From Planctomycetota bacterium (lineage in GTDB: Bacteria > Planctomycetota > Planctomycetia > Gemmatales > Gemmataceae): a stretch of DNA of 64,000 bases. The stretch spans positions 1 through 64,000 of the forward strand of contig JAKOSN010000043.1 in the NCBI GenBank assembly GCA_029777335.1, written 5' to 3'. A program made the position numbers and the translations under genes. The first letter of the stretch is position 1. Each line of letters starts with the position of its first letter. The notes under the pieces are model-generated. The model had not been told where the DNA came from, searched no databases, and was given only the letters and a program-made list of their open reading frames with translations. Positions 7,010 through 15,873 of this stretch are shown here, in pieces.

Positions 7010-8949
7010 GAACTCTCCTGTGTCTCGCCTGGGGTGACGAGGGCAGCAACGCGCAAATCGCCTTCCCGCCGAGTCACCCCGGCACGATCGAGATATTCAC
7101 AGAGGGGAACCGCGAACTTTCTTGTGGTCCCTAACAGGTCGCGAATCTCCGCTACTGTCAGCCCGGTGCCATTGTGCAGCCGTTCCAGCACGCGCCGACG
7201 CATGTCCGCCTCGACGTCGGCATGCAGATAGAGGTCGTCGCTGACGCGCACCAGATGCCCCTCCGCCACACAAACCTCGAAGAGATCGTTGAGGTTGGCG
7301 GCATTGCCTCCAGCCTGGTTGGCGAAGCTCCCCGGCTCGGGCGGAGAGAAACTCGCCTCACGATAAGCGGTCACCAGCTTGTCCTTGAGTTTGCGCTGAT
7401 TGCCGCTCAGTTTGGGCCGGAAGTCTGCGCGCCCGATGCGCCGCAGATCGCCGAGCAGCACCTTCTTTTGCAACAGCCGTTCGACCGTGGCCTGGACCAG
7501 TGCATCATCCCCGACATAATCGAGCTGGGATTGCAGTTTCTGCCGATCGTGCGTGGACATCAGCGGAAATTGCTCGTGTAACTGATCCAGCAAGGAAAGG
7601 ATCCGTTCTTCCAGTTCCTTCACCATGTCGCCATGGAGCAGGAGCTTGCGCGATCCGCTGATGGTGATCTCGACCAGATCGCCGCGTTCCATCAGCCGGG
7701 CGATGAGCGGATCCACCTCGTTGGGAGCCAGCGCCGCGCCGCGCACCAGGTCGGCGGCGGTGAAGCCGCTGAAGCCGCCAAACCAGGCGACCGTGCGCGC
7801 CCGCTCCTCGGCGTCGCCGCTCCAGAGGCGCTCGATGCGCTCGAGAATCTCCAGATGACGCCGACGAATTTTGCGCGCCGTCGGTTGGAGCACCTGTCCG
7901 CCTCCCAGCGTCTGCGTGGCCGATGAGGTGCGCACGACAAACGGCTGCCCCCAGACCGCCATCACCGGTTCCTCGGTGAAAAGCTGCGCCAGCGCCCAGC
8001 CGTCGGGCTCCAGCGAATCGCAATCAAGAAGGGCGACCGACGCCATCACCTCCGCGGTCCCCAGGTGCAGGCGCACTTCCAGCCGATGCTTGATGCCCCG
8101 TCGAGCATCTTTCAGGCAATGTAACCGCACGGTCAAGGTGCGCGAGGGGATCAGATAGCCCGGGGTGGCGATCTCCTGGCCACGGACCACCTCGGTGTGT
8201 TCCACCCCGGCGAGGTTGATGGCGGCCCGCTGTCCGCGATGCACCTCCTCGCGAGTTTGCTCATGGCTTTGCAAGGAGCGCACCCGCACGCGCTGACCAC
8301 GCGGCTGCCACTCCACCTCCTCGCCGACGCGCAAACTCCCCGACGTCACCGATCCGGTGACCACGGTGCCATGCCCCTGCACCACAAACGAGCGATCGAT
8401 CGCCAGGCGAAACCACTCCTGGCCGCTCCGTGCTTCCACTCCGTCACAGAGGCGCGTCAGGTGCTCCTTCAGTTCCGCCAACCCGAGCCCGGTGTGGGCC
8501 GAGGTGCGGACGATCGGGGCATCCTGCAGAAAGGTGCCCTGGACCAGTTCGCGCACCTCCATCTCCACCACCTCGCACGAGGTTTCATCCACGGTGTCGC
8601 ACTTGGTCAGCGCCAGCAAGCCGTGGCGCAAACCAAGCAGGCGCAGGATTTCCAGGTGCTCGCGTGTTTGCGGCATCACTGAATCGTCGGCCGCCACCAC
8701 CAGCAGAGCCAGATCGATCCCCGTGGCGCCCGCCAGCATGTTCTTGACGAAGCGCTCATGACCCGGTACGTCGACGATACCGAGGCGATGGGTGCCCAGG
8801 TCCAGACGCGCGAAGCCAATATCGATGGTGATCCCGCGCGCCTTCTCCTCGGGGAGGCGGTCGCAATCGATCCCGGTCAACGCCTTGACCAGCGAGGTTT
8901 TGCCATGATCAATGTGTCCGGCTGTCCCCAGGATCAGATCGCGCTGCAT
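7003..8949 (-). CDS. selB: Selenocysteine-specific elongation factor SelB
   Basis: GTPase that delivers selenocysteinyl-tRNA to ribosomes at UGA-SECIS sites; 648 residues. The G1 motif GHIDHGKT is at 11-18, the G3 motif is DVPGH, and the G4 motif reads TKCD. EF-Tu-like domains II-III follow, with [16 protein letters not shown]. The C-terminal third has the winged-helix repeats ([35 protein letters not shown]) that bind SECIS RNA. No selA, selC or selD is seen in the window. It diverges from the SIS gene across 124 bp. Its presence predicts that this genome encodes selenoproteins. Confidence 0.95.
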   Translation of the reverse strand: MQRDLILGTAGHIDHGKTSLVKALTGIDCDRLPEEKARGITIDIGFARLDLGTHRLGIVDVPGHERFVKNMLAGATGIDLALLVVAADDSVMPQTREHLEILRLLGLRHGLLALTKCDTVDETSCEVVEMEVRELVQGTFLQDAPIVRTSAHTGLGLAELKEHLTRLCDGVEARSGQEWFRLAIDRSFVVQGHGTVVTGSVTSGSLRVGEEVEWQPRGQRVRVRSLQSHEQTREEVHRGQRAAINLAGVEHTEVVRGQEIATPGYLIPSRTLTVRLHCLKDARRGIKHRLEVRLHLGTAEVMASVALLDCDSLEPDGWALAQLFTEEPVMAVWGQPFVVRTSSATQTLGGGQVLQPTARKIRRRHLEILERIERLWSGDAEERARTVAWFGGFSGFTAADLVRGAALAPNEVDPLIARLMERGDLVEITISGSRKLLLHGDMVKELEERILSLLDQLHEQFPLMSTHDRQKLQSQLDYVGDDALVQATVERLLQKKVLLGDLRRIGRADFRPKLSGNQRKLKDKLVTAYREASFSPPEPGSFANQAGGNAANLNDLFEVCVAEGHLVRVSDDLYLHADVEADMRRRVLERLHNGTGLTVAEIRDLLGTTRKFAVPLCEYLDRAGVTRREGDLRVAALVTPGETQESSH

Positions 8950-9073
8950 GGAACGGTCCTTTGCGGTAAAGTCATAGCGTGACGGTATCCCATTGAACTA
9001 CTCCGACGCCAGCAGCGCCAAGAGTTCTTTGAGCACGGCGGACGAGTGCGGGGAGATCTACAGAGGAAAGCAC

Positions 9074-9664
9074 ATGCTGGGAACGAAGCTCGATGCTCTG
9101 GCGTTTCTGGAACGGGTGGGCGTGGAACTGCGCCGCATCGACCCGGTCGAGGTGAAAAACCTCTCCGACGCCATTTATGAATGTTACCTGAACGATCGGA
9201 CAGTTTTTATCTGCGGCAATGGCGGCAGCGGCTCGAACGCCTCGCACCTGTGCGAAGACCTGGGGAAGGGGACGCTGAAACGAGAGGATTTCGATCGCGA
9301 CGACAAGAAGCGCCTGCGCGTGCTGAGTCTGACCGACAACACCCCGTATATCCTGGCCTGGGGGAACGACGAGGGCTTTGAGCGGGTCTTTGTGGAACAG
9401 CTGAAGAACCTGGCTCGTCCGGGCGATCTGCTCATCGCCATCAGCGGGTCGGGCAACAGTCCGAACATTCTGCGCGCCGTGGAATGGGCCAACCGCAACG
9501 GACTGAAGACGTATGGCTGCACCGGCTTCAACGGAGGCAAACTGCGCGCTCTGGCGCACCAGGGGATGCATGTTCCCCTGGACGACATGGGGATTGTGGA
9601 ATCGATCCACCTGACCGCTTTCCACTGGGTAATCGACGATCTGTATCGGCGAATCTCGCTCTGA
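9074..9664 (+). CDS. SIS-domain sugar isomerase, GmhA-like
   Basis: A 196-residue protein. The start at 9074 (MLGTKLDAL) was chosen because GAGGAA lies 7 nt upstream. The SIS domain shows the phosphosugar-binding stretches [13 protein letters not shown] (about residues 50-62) and [10 protein letters not shown]. The pattern is close to sedoheptulose-7-phosphate isomerase GmhA, which makes D-glycero-D-manno-heptose 7-phosphate for surface sugars. GmhA uses a conserved ASHL/E motif that is present here as NASHLCEDL. Substrate assignment is by family only. A short inverted repeat follows the stop. Confidence 0.8.
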   Translation: MLGTKLDALAFLERVGVELRRIDPVEVKNLSDAIYECYLNDRTVFICGNGGSGSNASHLCEDLGKGTLKREDFDRDDKKRLRVLSLTDNTPYILAWGNDEGFERVFVEQLKNLARPGDLLIAISGSGNSPNILRAVEWANRNGLKTYGCTGFNGGKLRALAHQGMHVPLDDMGIVESIHLTAFHWVIDDLYRRISL

Positions 9665-9698
9665 TTCGCGCACTGAACCCATTCGTGGTCAGTAACTT

Positions 9699-9743
9699 CA
9701 GGCGAGTTATCGCGCCCCGTCTGAGGGTGCGAGCCCTCGCCTG
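9699..9743 (+). terminator. Possible hairpin after the SIS gene
   Basis: CAGGCGAG (9699-9706) and CTCGCCTG (9736-9743) form an 8-bp stem enclosing a second short dyad (GGGTGCGAGCCC). No U-tract is present, so terminator function is uncertain. Apart from this I see nothing in 9665-9917. Confidence 0.3.
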
Positions 9744-9917
9744 TTGTCGCTTTCTGGGGGAAGTCCGCCTGAGGAGGGGCGCCTGCCCAGCGCACAGGTC
9801 AGCAACGGATCGTTCGCTTCCCTTCAGACTGACCTCTATCCCGTAGTGAACAGACGCTCTGATAAGCATCTGGTCAAACGTTGCTGCTTGTTTGGGATCG
9901 CCTGGGGAGTGCCTTGC

Positions 9918-10355
9918 CTACCACCATCGAACAACGAGACCGACAACCGCGAAAACCAGGAGCAGCCCGGCGAGCCAGACTTGCCGCTCGTACAATTCTG
10001 CGAGTCTCCCGACCGCCTCGGAAACCGCCGGAAGGCCCGCCGTCGGATTCCGCCCCGCCCGACGGAATGAGTGCGCGGCGGCAAGGGTAAGAGCGCCGAT
10101 AAGGATCGAACCAATTGCCTGGAACAGGGGGAACCGTATCTCCGCAAAGGTAGCTTCCTGTCCAGGGATCATGCCAAGGACAGGCAGGAGAAAGGCCACG
10201 CCGGCCAGCGCGCCGAGGGTCACTTCCGCCCAGCCGACAAGCGCCATCCAGAAGCCCGCCGAACGAAACGCCGCCCGTTGCTCGCCGGTCAACATGCCGT
10301 TTGGATTCACATCGGATCCCGTCGCCGATGCCGATTCGTGCCCAGTCACTGCCAA
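9918..10355 (-). CDS. Small membrane protein of unknown function
   Basis: A 145-residue protein with three hydrophobic segments, at about 32-60, 77-97 and 124-143. The start is uncertain: a TTG at 10355 and a GTG at 10349 both follow AAGGAGGACGG, and the first ATG is at 10295. The last hydrophobic segment ends in VVRWW at the C terminus. No enzyme motif is visible. It is the leftmost of the minus-strand genes in the accessory region, but I cannot show a clear attC beside it. I do not recognise the family. Confidence 0.6.
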   Translation of the reverse strand: MAVTGHESASATGSDVNPNGMLTGEQRAAFRSAGFWMALVGWAEVTLGALAGVAFLLPVLGMIPGQEATFAEIRFPLFQAIGSILIGALTLAAAHSFRRAGRNPTAGLPAVSEAVGRLAELYERQVWLAGLLLVFAVVGLVVRWW

Positions 10356-10716
10356 CCGTCCTCCTTCGCTGAATTACAAGTTCGTCTGCAACCGACTCAC
10401 ACACGGGAAGGACGCGAACGCCCGAAGACCCTTGCACCGCGTGAACGGTCTGCCTGCAGGGTCAAATCATCCTCCGGAGAGGATACAGAAAGTAGCCGTG
10501 AACGAGGAGCCGCGCGGGAGGCTTTTCGGTCTGCGGTGGCACCGCCTCTGGCTGAGGATCCGATCTGATGCGAACGTTTGCTCTGGCGCCCGCGCCGCGA
10601 ACGGGAGCGGAGCAGAGGCACGGGAACGGTTAGACCATCGCGCTACAGAACCCCACCCTGCCGTCGTCGGGCGGGACGCACCCTGGTCACACCCCAGGCC
10701 AAGAAACATCTCGTCC
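10356..10716. other. 361-bp gap without a supported gene
   Basis: No convincing ORF on either strand. It contains a GTTAGAC 7-mer at about 10630 that matches the integron core consensus GTTRRRY, but I could not find a matching partner arm, so no attC is called. The rest looks featureless and G+C rich. Confidence 0.4.
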
Positions 10717-11712
10717 TCACAGATGACGGGATGTGCCATCACGGGTCACATCTGTATCTGGTTCGGCTGCCCGCGGTATCCCCACCTCTCTCCCCGTCGT
10801 TCCCCCGGAGACCCCGTCCAGGAGTGGGACGCCCAGGAAGTTCGCCAACTCCATGCCATCCGCCCGAGTCTCTTGCCAGCGATTGTGATCCGACAGGCAC
10901 AGGCGGTTTAGCCGGTCGCCCAGGAGAACCAGGTTCAGTTGATAACAGAGCCGCTGACCGCGTCCGGAAACCCGATGCCCAAGGAACTGGACGGCGACCA
11001 CCTCGCAGAGCGGCCTTTCTCGGCGAGAACCGAGCCTTGTGACCCGAAACACGCCCGCCGTCCGGTCGAACTCGTAGGTGCTGGGCAAGACCAGGCACCC
11101 CACTCCGATCGCCAGGAAGACAATTCCTTGCAGCAGGACCAGGATGGCTGCGAAGCACGCGACGGCCGGGTGCCGCGCCTGATGCGCCCCTGCTGCCTGG
11201 CCGATGCTGACTCCGGTGAAGACAACACTGGCGAGAAACCAAATCAAGCTAAAGAACCGCCACCCCGTCGGTCTGAATACCAGTCGATCATCGCCCTCAC
11301 GGCGGAGCCGCGCTGGCCGGAAACCCTTCGTCGAGGCAGCGGGCACTGGGCGGGTGCCAACGAGTAACTCCCGCGAGCCGACGGCGAGCCGGATGATTTT
11401 CTCGCACCCCGCGGCGGGGAACTCGAAGGTTTGTCCAGGTTTGACCCGCTCCGGAGCGTTCGCCCGCCACCACGCAGCCGCCGCAGGTGCGACCCGCTCC
11501 AGGGTGTTCAGTGCGGCATCCGCAGAGACGACGTAATACCACCTGGGCACCCCGAAGATCCGCCGGAGATGGCCGAGCCCCTGCGCCGTCTCCCGCCTTG
11601 GTCCGGTCTCCCCCTCCGCCAGCGGCAACACCAGCCCCACCCAAGCACCGCGAACATGCTCGGGTGAGTCATCAGCCGGGGCCTTGACGACGCGGATTTC
11701 CATAGTCTCCAT
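10717..11712 (-). CDS. Hypothetical membrane protein, 331 aa
   Basis: Begins METMEIRVVKAP; the ATG at 11712 or the fourth codon (11703) could be used. A GTTCGGT 7-mer, resembling the cassette core, lies at 11714-11720 just before the start. The N-terminal 135 residues are soluble and contain a WYYVVS segment. Two hydrophobic segments follow at about 152-172 and 183-210, then a beta-rich C-terminal half with YEFDRTAGVFRVTRLGSRRE that looks like a PH/YdbT-type membrane-associated fold. No catalytic motif. The start right beside a core-like 7-mer suggests an old cassette gene. Confidence 0.6.
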   Translation of the reverse strand: METMEIRVVKAPADDSPEHVRGAWVGLVLPLAEGETGPRRETAQGLGHLRRIFGVPRWYYVVSADAALNTLERVAPAAAAWWRANAPERVKPGQTFEFPAAGCEKIIRLAVGSRELLVGTRPVPAASTKGFRPARLRREGDDRLVFRPTGWRFFSLIWFLASVVFTGVSIGQAAGAHQARHPAVACFAAILVLLQGIVFLAIGVGCLVLPSTYEFDRTAGVFRVTRLGSRRERPLCEVVAVQFLGHRVSGRGQRLCYQLNLVLLGDRLNRLCLSDHNRWQETRADGMELANFLGVPLLDGVSGGTTGREVGIPRAAEPDTDVTRDGTSRHL

Positions 11713-11757
11713 GACCGAACACTGCAGCCCAGTAGCCCGAGCACGCGCGCGCCGTCG

Positions 11758-11913
11758 CTACCGAAAGAAGCGGGACGAGATCAGCACCATGCTCACCCCA
11801 ACTCCCGCCGCCACGATGATCCACACCCCGGCCACGAGCCAGCCAAAGAGGAGGGTGCCAAACCCGACCGACGCGAGTCCGAGCATGCCGAATATCGCCG
11901 GGCCACCGACCAC
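11758..11913 (-). CDS. Very small membrane protein or cassette remnant
   Basis: In-frame sequence of 51 residues from a GTG at 11913, consisting almost entirely of two hydrophobic helices (GMLGLASVGFGTLLFGWLVA and VWIIVAAGVGVSMVLISS) and ending SSRFFR. The open frame continues upstream without a convincing start and runs towards the perfect inverted repeat at 12001-12047, so the gene may be truncated at its 5' end. Function unknown. Confidence 0.4.
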   Translation of the reverse strand: MVGGPAIFGMLGLASVGFGTLLFGWLVAGVWIIVAAGVGVSMVLISSRFFR

Positions 11914-12000
11914 GGTATCCCAGACTTCTTTCCCCGGGGAAGCTTTCTGCGGACAGGCCAGTGGGACAAGCAGAGGGACTGGATCGTTCCAAGAGCGTTG

Positions 12001-12047
12001 CTTGCCTGTCGCGTGGCGGTGACCATCAGGGCCACGCGACAGGCAAG
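12001..12047. repeat. Perfect 17-bp inverted repeat
   Basis: CTTGCCTGTCGCGTGGC (12001-12017) is exactly repeated in inverse at 12031-12047, with a 13-nt loop. The left flank (11990-12007) shares 18 identical bases (CAAGAGCGTTGCTTGCCT) with the IS110-type transposase relic at 16684-16701, suggesting that it is a scrap of a related element. No T-tract, so not an obvious terminator. Confidence 0.75.
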
Positions 12048-12121
12048 GGCGTTTCGCAACGGCGAGGGATCCGCCCGGGGTTGGAACAGGGTGGGATTCG
12101 CGAAGAGCGTCCCCCACAGGG

Positions 12122-12460
12122 CTATTCCTGCTTTTTCCATCGCCCCGTGTAGAGCTTCTCCCATTGACCTTTCCGCGACAGCGTTTCCGCGTGTTTTTCG
12201 AAGAGCCGGACATAGACCCGGCGGGTGTCGTCGTACAGGTCGATGAACTCTTTGGTCCGCTTTGCCTCACCGAACTTGGCCGGTTTGCCGAGTTTGCGGA
12301 AAGCGGTCTCATTGAATTCGGACCATGACCCGTCCTTCGCTTTTGCGAACCAACCACCTTCGTACACCCAGAGGGTACGAGTGTCCTCCTTGTCGTCGGC
12401 GAAGCAGCGTTCCGCCGTGCAGACGGCCGTGAGCAGAGCCAGGATCGCGATCAAACGCAT
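12122..12460 (-). CDS. Small secreted protein, unknown function
   Basis: A 112-residue protein. The start ATG at 12460 (MRLIAILALLTAVCTAERCFA) has GGAG about 9 nt upstream and opens a classical signal peptide cleaved near CFA. The mature part is short, charged and aromatic-rich (WVYEGGWFAKAKDGSWSEFNE, ending YTGRWKKQE), as in the small secreted domains common in planctomycetes. No cysteine pair or enzyme motif. It lies on the minus strand with its neighbours in the accessory region. Confidence 0.65.
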   Translation of the reverse strand: MRLIAILALLTAVCTAERCFADDKEDTRTLWVYEGGWFAKAKDGSWSEFNETAFRKLGKPAKFGEAKRTKEFIDLYDDTRRVYVRLFEKHAETLSRKGQWEKLYTGRWKKQE

Positions 12461-12872
12461 CTTCGATTTCTCCAAGTTGATGTTCCGCGCCCGCTCACCG
12501 AGCGGACCACTCGAACAACCACCTCCGTGCCTTTCGCCTTCCCAGCCGAACGATGCCATTCACCTGACCGCGGCGGCTGGTGCGACGACGAACCATGGAA
12601 ATCCGAAATACCGCCACTGACGGGTGCGCCGCGTGATTCGCTGGCGAAAGTCTCCCTCGGCGGAAGGACCATCTGCCCTTGGCGAGCAGGATCACGGTTT
12701 TCCCGACCGCTTCCAAAAAGCGGCCTGCAACTCTGAAACTGACAAATCGGTTGCTTGTTCGCCGGCCATCCTGGCCAACAACGTCGTTTTCCGAACTCCC
12801 CTCAGGATCTGCCGAATCGTATTTGCGGAACGCCTGGATTCATCAGCGCAGACCATGTCGCTCTGTCCGCTG
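12461..12872. other. 412-bp gap containing a degenerate attC-like repeat
   Basis: No supported gene. A GCCGAAC 7-mer at 12545-12551 is followed by TTCACCTGACCGCGGCGG, which resembles the L arm of the attC-like repeats further right. A weak partner (CCGCCACTGACGGGTG) lies near 12611. The expected right core is not conserved, so this may be a decayed site of about 96 bp. Confidence 0.4.
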
Positions 12873-13682
12873 CTAGCGCGTGGCCCAAACCTGCACGACC
12901 AACGGGAACCCGAACAGGGTTGTCTCGTCGTCCGCGAGGGCCATCAGGCTGCAAGTCACCTGATCGACCTCGTCCTGCGACGCCAGCCCCTCCTGCACCA
13001 ACTCCGGAGCGAACTCGGCAAATGTCATCCCGAGCAGGCGCTTCTGCTCCCCCCGGACGGCCAGGGTCATGTTCGCCCCGACCTCGGGTCGGGTGAACCC
13101 CGCGTCGCGGAACAACCGATGCAAGGACGCGCCCAGGGAGAAATTCTCGCCCCGCCTCTCGCCCAGGGCACTGTTCAGAGCGAAGAACCGGGTCATCGCC
13201 TCGGCTGGCGGATCGCAGAGCCAGCACCCAAGATCCATCTCCTCGCAGACGACCACACCGCCGGGCCGAACCAGGGCTCGCATCGCGGCCAGGGCGTCGG
13301 CCGGGCGCGTGAGGTGCATCAGCACCAGTCGGCAGTAGGCTAGGTCGAAGGCCCCTTCGGGCACATGGGGGGTGTAGGCGTCGGCGACCTGAAACGTGAT
13401 GTTCCGCAAGTTCCGGCTCTCCGCCTGTCGTCGCGCCTGATCGATCTGCTCCGGGGAGACGTCGAGCGCAAGCACCGACCCGTCCTGGCCAATCTGCTCA
13501 GCCACCCAGCAGGCGGTATTGCCGCTGCCGCACCCCACCTCAACAACCCGCATACCCGGGCTCAGGCCAACTCGGTGGAGGAGAGCCTCGGTCTGTGGGC
13601 CATACACCTCATGGAGCAGTCGGAGTCGCTTGGCATCTTTTCCGCCCGTAGCCAGGATGTAATGTTCAGAACCGTGAGCCAT
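12873..13682 (-). CDS. Class I SAM-dependent methyltransferase
   Basis: A 269-residue cytoplasmic enzyme with the Rossmann-type methyltransferase fold. Motif I is VVEVGCGSGN (about residues 46-55), then the acidic motif II in LALDVSPEQ, VADAYTPHVPEGAFDLAYCR as motif IV and RALVRPGGVVVCEEMD as motif VI. The start ATG at 13682 (MAHGSEHYIL) is where homology-like sequence begins; an upstream in-frame start is unsupported. The substrate cannot be read. It is flanked on the right by an IS110-like relic on the opposite strand. Confidence 0.85.
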   Translation of the reverse strand: MAHGSEHYILATGGKDAKRLRLLHEVYGPQTEALLHRVGLSPGMRVVEVGCGSGNTACWVAEQIGQDGSVLALDVSPEQIDQARRQAESRNLRNITFQVADAYTPHVPEGAFDLAYCRLVLMHLTRPADALAAMRALVRPGGVVVCEEMDLGCWLCDPPAEAMTRFFALNSALGERRGENFSLGASLHRLFRDAGFTRPEVGANMTLAVRGEQKRLLGMTFAEFAPELVQEGLASQDEVDQVTCSLMALADDETTLFGFPLVVQVWATR

Positions 13683-13740
13683 GGGACACCGTTCAGGGGA
13701 TGACGGAAGCGATCGTTGGGAGACCCGTGCGCGGCGGCCA

Positions 13741-13900
13741 AAAGCATCCATGCAAGCCCGGGCAGCGTGGGAACCTGAGCGATGTCAGGAATCCCCACTC
13801 TCCCACTTTCCCGTGGCTTGCAGCCATGAAGACGATGCCTCCGACCACCCTTCGCCCCATTCTCGCGAGCGAGCTGGGCAATGACAAGGGTATCACCACG
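13741..13900 (+). mobile_element. Relic of an IS110-type element (5' end only)
   Basis: The leader sequence ATCCATGCAAGCC and a later GTGGCTTGCA stretch before an ATG (13826) match the arrangement in front of the better preserved relic at 16546. The following codons (MKTMPPTTLRPILASELG) parallel MTTPLTTAAATILDFDLG there. Only about 25 codons remain recognisable, with no catalytic Asp-rich core. Judged a decayed insertion. Confidence 0.45.
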
Positions 13901-13902
13901 GA

Positions 13903-14140
13903 TCACCATGCGAGGGAAAAGCGAAACAGCCCATACCCCATCACGCAGATGGTACCAGCGAGCAGCACGTTGGACTTTCGCTGCTCTTCGAAGTGAGGCC
14001 CCGCGAGGATGGTCACAAGGCCTAGGACCACACACATGGTCCCTTCGCAGGTATTGGTCGCGATGGGATCTCGCATCCAAACAAATGCGAATCACGTGAA
14101 CGATGCTGGCGACGATTCCCAAGAGACCGAGGAACAACAC
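13903..14140 (-). pseudogene. Frameshifted small membrane protein
   Basis: Two overlapping frames together look like one three-helix membrane protein. The first, from a GTG at 14140, reads LFLGLLGIVASIVHVIRICL and then loses hydrophobic character after RRDHVC. The second, from an ATG at 14037, continues with CVVLGLVTILAGP and LLAGTICVMGYGLFRFSLAW to a stop at 13903. Either a frameshift has broken one gene, or the second frame is a separate 44-residue protein with AAGGGA before its start. Confidence 0.4.
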
Positions 14141-14142
14141 TT

Positions 14143-14382
14143 TCAGCTCAGCTCCATCCCGGCCGAATTGAATGGCCGTGAGCACTCATGCGCTGCTGAG
14201 GAAGAGAAGGAGGAATACGGTAGGAAAATCCTTCGTTTGGAATCCAGTTCGTTCAGATCTCCTCCGTCGACGCCGACCCATTCCCAGGTGAGACCGCATG
14301 CCCAGCAAGTCAGATGCACCTTGCCCGGTTCTCGGGTCACTTCCTTCGGGTGCCGGCAACGCGGGCAGCAGACAATGTTCAT
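14143..14382 (-). CDS. Small zinc-ribbon protein (cassette ORF)
   Basis: A 79-residue protein from the ATG at 14382, 16 bp from the GCCGAGG core of the adjacent attC-like repeat. CPRC (residues 6-9) and CWAC (26-29) form a zinc ribbon. The remainder is low-complexity and serine-rich. The zinc ribbon suggests a role in nucleic-acid or protein binding, but no function can be assigned. No attC separates it from the frameshifted membrane protein to its left. Confidence 0.5.
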   Translation of the reverse strand: MNIVCCPRCRHPKEVTREPGKVHLTCWACGLTWEWVGVDGGDLNELDSKRRIFLPYSSFSSSAAHECSRPFNSAGMELS

Positions 14383-14397
14383 AGCCCCCCCAAGGAG

Positions 14398-14536
14398 GCC
14401 GAGGCCCGGCGCCCGCCTGCAGACGCGTGCTCCCGGGTTGGAGGGTGATGTTGGTGGCTGCAACGTCGGGCTCGGTCGCCGGACCCACGGCTGCTGCCAC
14501 CCCGGAGCCGAAACGCAACTCGCGTCCTCGTTGCAG
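14398..14536 (-). repeat. attC-like repeat, 139-bp family (copy 1)
   Basis: Runs from GCCGAGG (14398-14404) to GTTGCAG (14530-14536), 139 bp, exactly the length of the related copy at 15735-15873. The inner part GCGTGCTCCC...GTTGGA...GTGGCTGCAACG is shared by both. The start codon of the zinc-ribbon ORF lies 16 bp beyond its left core. The arms are more degenerate than in the other copy. Confidence 0.5.
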
Positions 14537-14598
14537 GGACGGGAAGTTATTGTCTCTTGACTTCGAGAGCCTTCGGAGGCCTCGGCGGGGTCGCCTTT

Positions 14599-14985
14599 TC
14601 ACCCGCTCGGTGGATTGCTTCGTCCGGTTCCACCCCGAGCCAGGTGAGTAACGATGCGCCCCACGATCGCACCGATTGTCTCGGGATCGCCCTCGCGCAG
14701 CAGTCGGTCCAGAATTGTACTCACCGCCCCGACCGGCATGCGCGCCAGGATCTCGCCGAAGTCCTGCTCGCTCAACTCGACCAGGTAGCGATAGGCCGGC
14801 GACCCCTCGGTCGGTTCTCCGTCTGTCTCCAGCCAGATGGCCCAAGGCCCCTCGCTGTCCCCGTAGTTGCCGAGCCAGCGAGGTTCTCTGCAAGCCTCAG
14901 CCTGCAACAGCGGGGCGTCAACGAGGATCGGCCAGTCCACGATGTCCAGCCACTCGGCGCCCTTCTCATGCCTGCGGATGAGCAT
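14599..14985 (-). CDS. Cassette ORF, hypothetical 128 aa
   Basis: Starts at the ATG at 14985, 16 bp from the GCCGAAC core at 15001. It is a soluble protein with an N-terminal DIVDWPILVD segment and a helical C-terminal half (VSTILDRLLREGDPETIGAIVGRIVTHLA), ending in a short polar tail. No signal peptide and no motif that I recognise. Position, size and strand fit a gene cassette. Confidence 0.6.
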   Translation of the reverse strand: MLIRRHEKGAEWLDIVDWPILVDAPLLQAEACREPRWLGNYGDSEGPWAIWLETDGEPTEGSPAYRYLVELSEQDFGEILARMPVGAVSTILDRLLREGDPETIGAIVGRIVTHLARGGTGRSNPPSG

Positions 14986-15000
14986 ACCGCCCCTTTCGCC

Positions 15001-15097
15001 GCCGAACGACCCCGCTCACCTGCCGGCGGGACCGGGTGAGCGATGAACCCCGGAAAGCCTACCTGCCCCGCCGGTCAGGTGCAGCGCCTGGTTCATG
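15001..15097 (-). repeat. attC-like repeat, 97 bp
   Basis: Left core GCCGAAC (15001-15007) and right end GTTCATG (15091-15097). Inner arms CGCTCACCTGCCGGCGGG and CCCGCCGGTCAGGTGCAGCG pair fully except for two extra bases (A and G) in the right arm. The centre contains GTGAGCGATGAA, which is conserved across several copies. It lies between two minus-strand ORFs. Confidence 0.75.
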
Positions 15098-15194
15098 AGC
15101 TACTGTTCTCCCCATGAACAGCCCAACAGGGCAGACGCTCCAAGAAAACGGATCGAAGGTTCATCTTTCATCGGGCGCGCCTGGGGCGGCCTGC

Positions 15195-15719
15195 TCACTG
15201 GTCAACTCGGAAGACGACCCACCGCCCCGCATCAGCCGCCCGCTCGAAGAACGCCTGCAGGGAACGGAAGTTGTCCCACGTATACTCGAAGTCGTCTTCC
15301 GACATGTTGAGCGCGTAGAACGACTCCGGGTCGATCCCTTCGTACCCCCGCAGCAGCTCCGCCCGGTCGATTCCCCGGATGGCATCGGCAACGCGCCGAA
15401 CCTCGCCCGGTTCGAGGACGTTGACGATGTACTCCAGTTGCCCGTCCTCGCGCCTGACCCAGAAGCGTTCCGTCGCCCCAAGGATGCACAGGTGCCGCGG
15501 GGTGCTGCCGAGTCCCAGCTTCCCGTCGGTCAAACTCCGGTGGATGCCGTCCCACGCATGCTCCGTCGGTTGCACCCACCCCTCAGCACGCAGGGCTGCG
15601 TACTGGCCCTCCAGGTACTCAATGAACTCGATCACGTCAGCGCCGGTGTGCGGCCGATAGCCGTTCAGCCACGCCGCGACCTCTGCGGTGACAGCGAAAT
15701 GGGTACCGAGACAAGACAT
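15195..15719 (-). CDS. DUF1877 (YfbM-like) cassette protein
   Basis: A 174-residue soluble protein from the ATG at 15719, 16 bp from the core at 15735. Family-like features are the N-terminal MSCLGTHFAVTAEVAAWL, the WDGIHRSLTDG segment, LCILGA, a pair of segments about binding or folding (IVNVLEPGEVRRVADAI) and the C-terminal YTWDNFRSLQAFFERAA. DUF1877 proteins have no established function and often occur beside SUKH and immunity-type genes. A distant relative is encoded at 20682-21182 in the same array. Confidence 0.7.
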   Translation of the reverse strand: MSCLGTHFAVTAEVAAWLNGYRPHTGADVIEFIEYLEGQYAALRAEGWVQPTEHAWDGIHRSLTDGKLGLGSTPRHLCILGATERFWVRREDGQLEYIVNVLEPGEVRRVADAIRGIDRAELLRGYEGIDPESFYALNMSEDDFEYTWDNFRSLQAFFERAADAGRWVVFRVDQ

Positions 15720-15734
15720 TCTCTCCCCTCGGAG

Positions 15735-15873
15735 GCCGAACGGCCAGAGTTCAGCGCCCGGCCGCGTGCGCGTGCTCCCCAGTTGGACCGTGACGCCGGT
15801 GGCTGCAACGACGGGTTGTGCCGCCGGGACATCACCCCCTGCTGAACTCAACAAGACCGGCAGAGGGTTGGAG
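15735..15873 (-). repeat. attC-like repeat, 139-bp family (copy 2)
   Basis: GCCGAAC (15735-15741) to GTTGGAG (15867-15873). The arms AGAGTTCAGCG and GCTGAACTC pair, and a long variable centre includes GTGGCTGCAACG, shared with the copy at 14398. The ORF at 15719 starts 16 bp beyond its left core. Confidence 0.6.

Noticed and set aside
11672-11992. Minus-strand ORF of 106 codons
   Set aside because: No hydrophobic or motif pattern; the overlapping frame encodes two clear membrane helices.
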